A program made the position numbers and the translations under genes. Positions 57,645 through 64,000 of a stretch of 64,000 bases of DNA are shown here, piece after piece. Every line of letters begins with the position of its first letter. Within the stretch, counting starts at the first letter, position 1. This DNA is from Halovenus carboxidivorans. GTDB taxonomy: Archaea; Halobacteriota; Halobacteria; Halobacteriales; Haloarculaceae. The notes below the pieces were generated by a model. It was not told the origin of the DNA and did not search any database. It saw only the letters and a list, made by a program, of their open reading frames with translations. The stretch covers positions 1 to 64,000 of the forward strand of contig NZ_WUUT01000005.1 of assembly GCF_009831575.1 (NCBI RefSeq), written 5' to 3'.

Positions 57645-58991
57645 ATGAACCGAGAGACGGCCGAACCACAGGTCAGCGACCTTCCGGGCGAACGCGCCCG
57701 GCGGGTCGTCGATTTTCACCACGAGCGCGCGGCCCCGAGCACGTACGTCTACGAGTTCGTCTGGGATCACAGCGCGCCCGCTATCGGTCCCTTCTGTACG
57801 GACGTCGACGGCAACGTCCTGCTCGATTTCACCGGTCACGTCGGCGCGATGCCGCTGGGCTACAACAACCCGAAGATCCTCGACCCGCTCTCCGAGTTCG
57901 ACATCGTCGACCCGATGAAAATCGCCGGACAGGACTTCTACCTCCCAGCGACGGGTGCCCTCGAAGACGCCGGGATCCCCGGGCCGGCCGATCTGATGGA
58001 GCGGTTGACCGCTATCTCCGAGCAGTACGAGATGGATACGGTCTTTCTCTCGAACTCGGGGGCAGAAGCGGTCGAAAACGCCCTGAAGATCAGTTACGAT
58101 CACACCCACGGCAAGTACGCGATCACCTGCGAAGGAGCCTTTCACGGCCGGACGCTCGGAACGCTCTCGCTCAATCGCTCGAAGGAAATCTACCGTCGGC
58201 AGTTCCCGGAAATCCCGAGCGTCCACGACGTGCCCTACTGTTCGGACCGGAACTGCTCGCCGGAGAGCTGCGACTGTGGCTTCTTCTTCGACGACACGTC
58301 GAGTCTGCGAAAGATGGTCGGGGAGGGGGGCTACGTCAACCCCGACGAAGTCGCCGCGCTCGTGATGGAGCCAATCCAGGGCGAGGGCGGCTATCGCTTT
58401 CCCTCGGAGGCGTTCGCAGGCGAAGTCGCAGCCGTCACCGAGGAGTACGACATTCCGCTGGTCGTCGACGAAGTGCAGTCCGGCCTCGGACGGACGGGCG
58501 AGTGGTGGGGATCCGACCACTACGCGTTCGACCCGGACGTGATCGCGAGCGCAAAGTCCGCCCGGGTCGGCGCGACGCTCTCCCGCGAGGAAGTCTTCCC
58601 GGAGGAAAAGAGCCGGCTGTCCTCGACGTGGGGCGCCGGTGATATCCTCTCCTCGGCGAAAGGGGTGCTCACTATCGACGCCATCGAGGAGCACGACCTG
58701 CTGGCGAACGCCACCGAGCGCGGCCGCCAGATGAAAGAACTGCTCCGGGACGCGGATCTCGGCGGTGTCGTCGACGTGCGCGGCAAAGGACTGATGCTCG
58801 CCGTCGAGTTCGAGAGCAAGGGAATCCGCGACGACGTGCAGGAGGCGGCGTTTTCCCGGGGCTTTCTCATCATGGGCTGTGGCACCAGAACGATGCGGCT
58901 ACTCCCGCCGCTCGACGTAACCGAGCGAGAGATCGAACTCGGTGCCGACCTGTTCGCCGAGAGCGTCCGCGCAGTGTCGGGTCAGAACTGA
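57645..58991 (+). CDS. Class III PLP-dependent aminotransferase
   Basis: A 448-residue class III aminotransferase (acetylornithine/GABA aminotransferase fold): FLSNSGAEAVENALKIS (PLP phosphate loop), CEGAFHGRTLGTLSLNRS, PIQGEGGYRFPSEAF, VVDEVQSGLGRTGEWW (Asp-Glu contacting PLP), and IASAKSARVGATLS (candidate Schiff-base Lys). An insert SDRNCSPESCDCGFFFDD near residues 198-215 is Cys-rich and unusual for the family. Donor and acceptor unknown; relatives include lysine/ornithine, GABA and racemase enzymes. Ends 10 nt into the convergent gene. Confidence 0.88.
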   Translation: MNRETAEPQVSDLPGERARRVVDFHHERAAPSTYVYEFVWDHSAPAIGPFCTDVDGNVLLDFTGHVGAMPLGYNNPKILDPLSEFDIVDPMKIAGQDFYLPATGALEDAGIPGPADLMERLTAISEQYEMDTVFLSNSGAEAVENALKISYDHTHGKYAITCEGAFHGRTLGTLSLNRSKEIYRRQFPEIPSVHDVPYCSDRNCSPESCDCGFFFDDTSSLRKMVGEGGYVNPDEVAALVMEPIQGEGGYRFPSEAFAGEVAAVTEEYDIPLVVDEVQSGLGRTGEWWGSDHYAFDPDVIASAKSARVGATLSREEVFPEEKSRLSSTWGAGDILSSAKGVLTIDAIEEHDLLANATERGRQMKELLRDADLGGVVDVRGKGLMLAVEFESKGIRDDVQEAAFSRGFLIMGCGTRTMRLLPPLDVTEREIELGADLFAESVRAVSGQN

Positions 58992-59308
58992 TAGCGGCGG
59001 TCGTCGTTTTGCTGTGGCTGTGGGAACTGGCCGCCGGTCATCTCCTCGAAGGTCATCCCCGAGAGATACTCGTCGTAGGTCACGTCGTACTGGCTGCGCA
59101 GATGAAAGTCCAGATTACCGGTGTCGACGGCCGTCTGAAAGAGCATGTGGATCCCCCGCCGGAGCAGTTCGTCGGTCTCCTCTGGTTCGAGCGCGACCGA
59201 CAGCATCGCCAGTTCGTTGCGCGTTTCGCGGTCCAGTTCGATGTCGAGTTCGTCCCCGAGGTCGGCGTACTGTGCTTCGATATCCTCGGTCAGGTCGTCC
59301 AGGCTCAT
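58982..59308 (-). CDS. Small haloarchaeal helical protein, hypothetical
   Basis: A 108-residue acidic helical protein (MSLDDLTEDIEAQYADLGDE ... EETDELLRRGIHMLFQTA) with an aromatic, Gln-rich C-terminus. No catalytic residues seen; the type recurs in haloarchaea. Convergent with the aminotransferase gene (10-nt overlap) and divergent from the MBL hydrolase. ATG at 59308. Confidence 0.65.
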   Translation of the reverse strand: MSLDDLTEDIEAQYADLGDELDIELDRETRNELAMLSVALEPEETDELLRRGIHMLFQTAVDTGNLDFHLRSQYDVTYDEYLSGMTFEEMTGGQFPQPQQNDDRRYQF

Positions 59309-59392
59309 GGCTCCGGATTCGACTGTCGGAGACAAACGACTTTCGTCCGTCGGCTCCGAAAGACTGGCTTCCGCTCGGTGCCAACGGGAGGT

Positions 59393-60139
59393 ATGACCGT
59401 TCAGTACGAGGACATCAGCATCGAGTGGCTGGGATACGCGACGGTACGCATCGAGAGCCCCGAGCAGACGATCTATCTCGATCCCGGGCGGTACGGGGTG
59501 TTGACCGGCGAGTGGGAACCGGACTCCGAACGGGGACGCGCACACCCGGAGCCGAGCGATTACCGCCCCGAAGACGGGGATCTGGTCTGTCTCACACACG
59601 TCCACCACTACGACCCCGACGGGATCGACCGGGTGCTCGACGAGGACGGAACCGTGCTCGCCTGCGACGGGATCAACACCCGAACGAGTAGCCGAGACCT
59701 CCCTCGACTCGTCGATCTTCCGTACGACGTGACCGGGATCGGGACCGAAGACCAGCGGATGATCGGAGAGACGGCGGTCTGGACGGTGCCCGCCTACAAC
59801 GAACCGGACGGCCCGCACACGCGGGCAGACGGGACGCCGATTCACCCGGAAGGCCGAGGCTGTGGGTTCCTGCTCGGAGTCGACGGTACCCGAGTGTTCT
59901 GGGCCGGCGATACCGACGTGTTGGCCGGCCACGACGAACTCGACGTAGACGTGTTCGTGCCGCCAATCGGCGGTACTTTCACGATGGATCGGGAGGCTGC
60001 GGCAAATCTCGCCGAGGCGATGGCTCCGGATCTCGTCGTGCCGATCCACTACAACACCTTCGGGGCGCTGGAAACGGATTCAGCGGCGTTCGCGGCGGAT
60101 CTCCGATCCAGGGGAATCGAGGTCACACTCGACGAGTAA
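59393..60139 (+). CDS. Metallo-beta-lactamase fold hydrolase (UlaG-like)
   Basis: A 248-residue MBL-fold protein of the UlaG group: IEWLGYATVRIESPEQTIYL, LVCLTHVHHYDPDGIDRVL (metal-binding HxHxD form), GRGCGFLLGVDGTRVFWAGD (Asp ligand), and LVVPIHYNTFG (final His). One position reads THVHHYDPD rather than the classic HxHxDH, so the metal site may be altered but is probably still dinuclear. Substrate unknown; related enzymes cleave lactones or phosphodiesters. ATG at 59393. Confidence 0.8.
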   Translation: MTVQYEDISIEWLGYATVRIESPEQTIYLDPGRYGVLTGEWEPDSERGRAHPEPSDYRPEDGDLVCLTHVHHYDPDGIDRVLDEDGTVLACDGINTRTSSRDLPRLVDLPYDVTGIGTEDQRMIGETAVWTVPAYNEPDGPHTRADGTPIHPEGRGCGFLLGVDGTRVFWAGDTDVLAGHDELDVDVFVPPIGGTFTMDREAAANLAEAMAPDLVVPIHYNTFGALETDSAAFAADLRSRGIEVTLDE

Positions 60140-60164
60140 TACGGGCGGTCTGGAGGGCCGAAGA

Positions 60165-61148
60165 CTACGAGGACAGGTCCTGGAGATTGCCGGTTCGGGC
60201 TGCCCGCTGGAGGGCGATTTCCGCGATGTTACCGCCGTGTTCTGCGGTGCGTCGTATCCGATGAGCGAGCAGATCGGGACCGCCATCGGACGCGTCGATG
60301 TCGGCACAGAGGTCGTCACGGAGTATCAGCGCCCGGTGTGCCGTCTCGGCACCCGCGTCGCCGATGATGACACTGACGGCATCAGAGACGATGTCGCGGG
60401 CCGTCTCTGCGTGGGTTTCGAGCGTGTCGAGGCAACCCTGATCGAGATCACCGCCGAGAGCCTCCGCGGCTGTCGCGATTCCGTCGGCGTGGTCGCCCAC
60501 CCGTTCTAGCTCGCGGGTGGTCTGCCAGAGATCGAACAGTTCCGGCCGCGTCACGCCGAGGGCGTCGACTTCGTCGAGGCGACGGATCGCCCGAGCGAAC
60601 GAGCGCGTGATCATCGCATCGAGTCGATCGGCCTGATCGTCGCGCTCGGCGAGTTCCGCGGGTGCCCGACCGCCGGCGAGGCTGGCAGTCGCGTCCCGGT
60701 GCAGCGAGAGGACGACGAACCGGAGTTGTCGGACCGACTGTCGGACGGAAATCTCGTCGGTATCCAGCATGGTCTTGACCGTCACGGCCCGCTCGGAGTC
60801 CTCGACAATCGAGACGCCGGTTAGCTGCCGCGTGACGCGTCTGAGAGTCTCCTGTTGCTCGGCGGTGAACGTCTCCGGGTTCTCGAGTTCGAGCCGTTTC
60901 GTCCCCGCGGCGTAGGCCGCCCGGATCGTCCGCTCGATGGTGTCGGTCTCCGCCTGCGTGAGGTGGATGGTGATCCGAGAGGGAGCCGTCCGCTCGCGTT
61001 CGGGCGCCTGGATGGCGAAGATCCCGTCGATATGTCGGTGTAACTCGACGGTATCTCCCGTCGTGATACCCTGTGCGTCCGCCCACTCCTTGGAGATCGA
61101 TACCGTGTAGGTTCCGCCACCGACTGACTGAATCTTTCTTGTCTCCAT
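60165..61148 (-). CDS. AbrB/SpoVT-PhoU fusion, phosphate uptake regulator
   Basis: A 327-residue protein. Residues 1-48 are a SpoVT/AbrB-type swapped-hairpin DNA-binding domain (TRKIQSVGGGTYTVSISKEW, then ADAQGITTGDTVELHRH). The rest is helical and carries PhoU-type metal motifs (LWQTTRELERVGDHADGIAT near 225 and RRTAEHGGNIAEIALQ). It therefore combines a DNA-binding head with a PhoU body and likely controls the pst operon. It is the last gene here, 2 nt downstream of phoU, so the operon is pstA-pstB-phoU-phoU2. ATG at 61148. Confidence 0.85.
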   Translation of the reverse strand: METRKIQSVGGGTYTVSISKEWADAQGITTGDTVELHRHIDGIFAIQAPERERTAPSRITIHLTQAETDTIERTIRAAYAAGTKRLELENPETFTAEQQETLRRVTRQLTGVSIVEDSERAVTVKTMLDTDEISVRQSVRQLRFVVLSLHRDATASLAGGRAPAELAERDDQADRLDAMITRSFARAIRRLDEVDALGVTRPELFDLWQTTRELERVGDHADGIATAAEALGGDLDQGCLDTLETHAETARDIVSDAVSVIIGDAGAETAHRALILRDDLCADIDASDGGPDLLAHRIRRTAEHGGNIAEIALQRAARTGNLQDLSS

Positions 61149-61150
61149 TG

Positions 61151-61828
61151 TCAATAGATGAATTTCGGGTCGCTTTCGACCATGTAGTAGGTCCGCGCGG
61201 CGATGTTGACCGCGTGGTCGCCTACTCGCTCGATATCTCTGATTGTCAACAACACCCGTGTGACATCGTCGAGCAGTTGTTCGACCATCCACGGACCGTC
61301 GCTCTCGGCTTCTCGTTCGATCAGATCGCGCGTGACCGTCTCGCTGGCCGTCCGGCAGAGTTCGTCGATCTGGTCGTCGCTGGCGACGACCTCGCGGGAC
61401 TGTTGGCTGTCGCTGGCCTCGTAGGCCGCGAGGCTCCGCTCGACCATCGAGAGTGCGTCTCGACCGATCTCGTCGACGGCGTCGTCGGGAATCAGTTCGT
61501 GTTTCGCGGCCAAGGCGTACTCCGAGAGGTTCGTCGCCAGGTCGCCGATCCGCTCCAGGTCGGTGATGATCTTGAACGACGCCGTAATAAACCGGAGATC
61601 ACCGGCGAACGCTTCCTGCTGACCGAACAGGTCGACGCACTGACTCTCGAGCGCGAGATACGTCTCGTTCAGTCGTTCGTCGCCCTCGATAACCTCCCGG
61701 GCCAACGTCTCGTCCCCCGTTTCCAGGCTGTCGAGCGCCTTTTCGAGTTGCGCGACGGTGTCTTTGCCCATCGCGGACACGTCGGATCGGAGCGCTTCGA
61801 GCGACTCTCGGCCTCCCTCGTCTGTCAT
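61151..61828 (-). CDS. phoU: Phosphate signalling protein PhoU
   Basis: A 225-residue protein of two three-helix bundles with metal-binding motifs ITDLERIGDLATNLSEYA (near 88) and IRDIERVGDHAVNIAARTYY (near 196), the ExxRxxD hallmark of PhoU. It modulates the PstSCAB transporter and phosphate signalling. Lies between pstB (5 nt upstream) and the AbrB/PhoU fusion (2 nt downstream). ATG at 61828. Confidence 0.92.
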   Translation of the reverse strand: MTDEGGRESLEALRSDVSAMGKDTVAQLEKALDSLETGDETLAREVIEGDERLNETYLALESQCVDLFGQQEAFAGDLRFITASFKIITDLERIGDLATNLSEYALAAKHELIPDDAVDEIGRDALSMVERSLAAYEASDSQQSREVVASDDQIDELCRTASETVTRDLIEREAESDGPWMVEQLLDDVTRVLLTIRDIERVGDHAVNIAARTYYMVESDPKFIY

Positions 61829-61833
61829 CGTCT

Positions 61834-62754
61834 TCACCCGAACTTGCCGGTGATGTAGTCTTCGACGCGCTGGCTCTGTGGGTTCTCGAAGACCTGATCG
61901 GTGTCGCCGTACTCGACGAGTTCGCCGCCCGTGAGGAAAACCGCCGTCTGGTCGGAGATACGGGCCGCCTGCTGCATGTTGTGAGTGACGATCACGACCG
62001 TGTACTCCTCCGCCAGCGACTCGATCAGATCCTCGATTTTCGCGGTCGCGATCGGGTCCAGCGCGGAGGCGGGTTCGTCCATCAGGATCACTTCGGGGTC
62101 GACGGCGAGACAGCGGGCGATACAGAGCCGTTGCTGCTGTCCGCCGGAGAGGCCGAGGGCGTTGTCTTCGAGTCGATCGCTGACCTCCTCCCACAGGGCG
62201 GCGTCCCGGAGACACTGTTCGACCAGTTCGTCCTCGGCCTCCTTCTCGTCCTGTCCGAGCAGGCGAGCGACCAGCCCGCGGTTCAGATCGCCGTGCTTGC
62301 GCGGTCCGTAGGCGACGTTCTCCCGGATCGATTTCGGGAACGGATTCGGATGCTGGAACACCATTCCGACCCGCTTTCTGAGTTCGACCAGATTCGCCGC
62401 GTCCGCGTAGATATCCTGCCCGTTGAACTCGACTGTCCCCTCGACCCGGGCCTCCTTGATCCGGTCGTTCATACGGTTGAGACACCGCAGGAACGTCGAC
62501 TTCCCGCAGCCGGAGGGGCCGATGAGCGCGGTAACGCTTTGCTCGGGAATCTCGATCGAGATGTCTTTCAGCGCGTGGTCGTCGCCGTACCAGACGTTCA
62601 GATCCTCGACTGACAGCACCGGCTCGCCCGCGAAGGAGTACTCCCGCCACTCGGGTTTGGTCTGCTCCTCGCTTTCGGCGCTCGTACGCTCGTCGACAGT
62701 CGTCTGTTCCGATTCGATGCTCCCGTCGGTCGTGGTGGTGACTGACTCTGTCAT
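61834..62754 (-). CDS. pstB: Phosphate ABC transporter ATPase PstB
   Basis: A 306-residue ABC ATPase: an acidic Ser/Thr-rich N-terminal extension (1-45) precedes the core. Walker [21 protein letters not shown] near residue 77, [20 protein letters not shown] (signature), and [18 protein letters not shown] (Walker B). Typical PstB spacing ([21 protein letters not shown]). It powers PstCA phosphate import. Overlaps pstA by 4 nt (ATGA) upstream and lies 5 nt before phoU. The extension of about 45 residues is common in haloarchaea. Confidence 0.95.
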   Translation of the reverse strand: MTESVTTTTDGSIESEQTTVDERTSAESEEQTKPEWREYSFAGEPVLSVEDLNVWYGDDHALKDISIEIPEQSVTALIGPSGCGKSTFLRCLNRMNDRIKEARVEGTVEFNGQDIYADAANLVELRKRVGMVFQHPNPFPKSIRENVAYGPRKHGDLNRGLVARLLGQDEKEAEDELVEQCLRDAALWEEVSDRLEDNALGLSGGQQQRLCIARCLAVDPEVILMDEPASALDPIATAKIEDLIESLAEEYTVVIVTHNMQQAARISDQTAVFLTGGELVEYGDTDQVFENPQSQRVEDYITGKFG

Positions 62755-64000
62755 TGGTGCAGTTTCCGTCTGAAGTATCGTCTTGTCGCGATGCTCAACA
62801 GGAAGAAGCCGAGGACAACCCCAAGCAGGACCAGCGCCGTCCCCCAGCCGAACGACTGTTCGGCACCGACGCCGGCGGTGATGACCGCATAGAGCTGGTA
62901 CGGGAGGGCGCTGGCACGCTCCATCAGGGCCGGGTTCGAGACGTGGATAAAGGGCGGATCCGCGCCGATGCGAACGAGGAAGCTAGAGAGGACTTTCGGC
63001 CCCGAGTTCGGGAACGCCGGGCCGTTGAGCACCAACAGTAGCGGGGCAGTCTCGCCCGCGATCCGACCGACGCCGAGGATGACGCCGGTGATGACTCCTG
63101 GCATCGACGCGGGGACGACGACACTTCGGATCGTCTGCCACTTCGAGACGCCGAGGGCGGCGCTCGCGTCGCGGTACTCGTCTGGGACGCTTTTCATCGC
63201 CTCACGGCTCGTGATCAACACCAGCGGCAACAGCATGAAGCCAAGCACCAACTGCGCGGCGAGAATCGACGGCGTGTTTCCGAACCGGGGGACGATAAAC
63301 GCGAGTCCGAACAGCCCGAAGACGATACTCGGCGTACTCCACAGACCGTTGGTGGCGATGTCGACGGCACGGGTGAAGATGCTGTCTTCGGCGTACTCCG
63401 TCAGGAAGACCGCCGAGCCGACGGCCAGCGGGACCGCAAACGTGACCGCACCGATCACGATCCAGATGGTGCCGAACATTGCGGGCATCACGCCCGGCTG
63501 GATCCCCAGCCCCTGCGACGGGTTCGTGATGAACGGCCAGTCGATCGTCCCGCTGGCGACGATGCCCGCCTGATCGAGGCCCACCGGGAACCCGGTGGCG
63601 AACACACGGAGACAGGCCAGCAGGAAGGCGGTCACCGCGACCCGCCCGAGCCAGGAAACGGGCGGAATCACCTGGTCTGACTCCGTTCGCTCGTCGGTCG
63701 GCCGCACAGCGGCGACCAACAGCGCTGCGACGACGACGCCGCCGAGCAGCACGGAGACCGCTCCGATCCCGGCGACGGCGAGTTCCAGGCCGGCGACGAG
63801 TTCGAGAACTCCGATTCCGCCGGCGACCAGCAGCGCGGCCCTGAATGCACGTCTGATCGACCGGCCGCGTCCGCTCTCGGGACGCCACTCACCGGACTCT
63901 CTAGTGAGTCCAAAGACGACCCCGCCCGCGATCAGTCCGGGAACAGCACCGACGACCGCCGTGGGTTCGACCGTGATCGAGGCGGCGGAAATCGAGAGAT
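62751..64000 (-). CDS. pstA: Phosphate ABC transporter permease PstA, partial (5' end beyond window)
   Basis: The frame reads leftward from the window's right edge to the stop at 62751 without interruption, so the gene is truncated at its 5' end. Its C-terminal 300 residues are a canonical Pst[41 protein letters not shown], and [20 protein letters not shown] (EAA-type loop). Upstream of the Met at 63752 the frame continues with further hydrophobic segments and an Arg-rich hydrophilic stretch ([20 protein letters not shown]), so the true gene is longer than the conserved part. It overlaps pstB by 4 nt. pstC and pstS are presumably to the right. Confidence 0.88.
   Translation of the reverse strand, partial: LSISAASITVEPTAVVGAVPGLIAGGVVFGLTRESGEWRPESGRGRSIRRAFRAALLVAGGIGVLELVAGLELAVAGIGAVSVLLGGVVVAALLVAAVRPTDERTESDQVIPPVSWLGRVAVTAFLLACLRVFATGFPVGLDQAGIVASGTIDWPFITNPSQGLGIQPGVMPAMFGTIWIVIGAVTFAVPLAVGSAVFLTEYAEDSIFTRAVDIATNGLWSTPSIVFGLFGLAFIVPRFGNTPSILAAQLVLGFMLLPLVLITSREAMKSVPDEYRDASAALGVSKWQTIRSVVVPASMPGVITGVILGVGRIAGETAPLLLVLNGPAFPNSGPKVLSSFLVRIGADPPFIHVSNPALMERASALPYQLYAVITAGVGAEQSFGWGTALVLLGVVLGFFLLSIATRRYFRRKLHQ

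Noticed and set aside
1-64000. CRISPR arrays, tRNA or rRNA genes, insertion sequences, prophage
   Set aside because: I read for spaced direct repeats, T-loop/anticodon patterns, transposase motifs and terminal inverted repeats and found none I could support. A covariance-model tRNA scan and an IS search would be decisive.

Overview
The window is a chromosomal segment of an extremely halophilic archaeon (class Halobacteria). The DNA is GC-rich, the predicted proteins are strongly acidic (Asp/Glu-rich, Lys-poor), and many genes have a TATA-like box about 25-30 nt before the start codon with no ribosome binding site, as expected for leaderless haloarchaeal transcripts. Secreted binding proteins carry twin-arginine lipobox signals. 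A bacteriorhodopsin of the Haloarcula-type (cruxrhodopsin) sequence group, an Azf-type glucose-6-phosphate dehydrogenase and an HVO_0476-type zinc finger support the assignment. The rhodopsin hints at a Haloarcula relative, but the genus cannot be fixed from this window.

Layout. 1-9.7 kb: small membrane proteins, a poly-gamma-glutamate hydrolase-like protein, azf, mptD, a 2Fe-2S ferredoxin, an SDR dehydrogenase, and a leftward run with a DAO-type flavoprotein, a Nudix hydrolase and a glucosyl-3-phosphoglycerate synthase-like glycosyltransferase. 9.7-14.2 kb: a winged-helix regulator with a zinc alcohol dehydrogenase, then grpE and dnaK without dnaJ. 14.4-19.5 kb: a first branched-chain amino acid type ABC transporter, split into divergent arms (livK-livM and livH-livG-livF). 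19.6-30.3 kb: single genes (GDPD, FMN-binding protein, M24 peptidase, GNAT), a very large pilin-anchored CARDB-repeat protein, the methylmalonyl-CoA mutase large subunit with its epimerase, and a CDF metal exporter. 30.4-37.3 kb: a membrane-anchored pseudokinase, a glutaredoxin-like protein, an old-yellow-enzyme, 3-hydroxyacyl-CoA dehydrogenase and an NAD kinase. 37.6-40.8 kb: bacteriorhodopsin with an oligo-T terminator and a 0.6 kb AT-richer upstream region, a DUF502 membrane protein, a 52-residue zinc ribbon and an HTH-10 regulator. 41.8-48.8 kb: a second complete liv operon downstream of an acyl-CoA synthetase. 48.9-53.0 kb: two small membrane proteins, quinol-type nitric oxide reductase and a divergent PAS histidine kinase, with a perfect 9-bp inverted repeat between them. 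53.1-57.6 kb: protein maintenance genes (DsbA/FrnE, two isoaspartyl methyltransferases, Hsp20) and a zinc-finger protein. 57.6-64 kb: a class III aminotransferase, an MBL hydrolase, and the tail of a phosphate uptake operon (pstA-pstB-phoU-AbrB/PhoU) that runs off the right edge.

Taken together the genes suggest light-driven proton pumping, denitrification-type NO detoxification, import and CoA-activation of carboxylic or amino acids, propionyl-CoA carbon flow through methylmalonyl-CoA, and phosphate scavenging. I see no rRNA, tRNA, CRISPR array, transposase or prophage. Many convergent gene pairs share their stop codons (4-nt overlaps), which indicates compact packing. The most unusual items are the membrane pseudokinase, the pilin-anchored CARDB protein, the extended rhodopsin with its structured upstream region, and the dyad operators at norB and the CDF gene.
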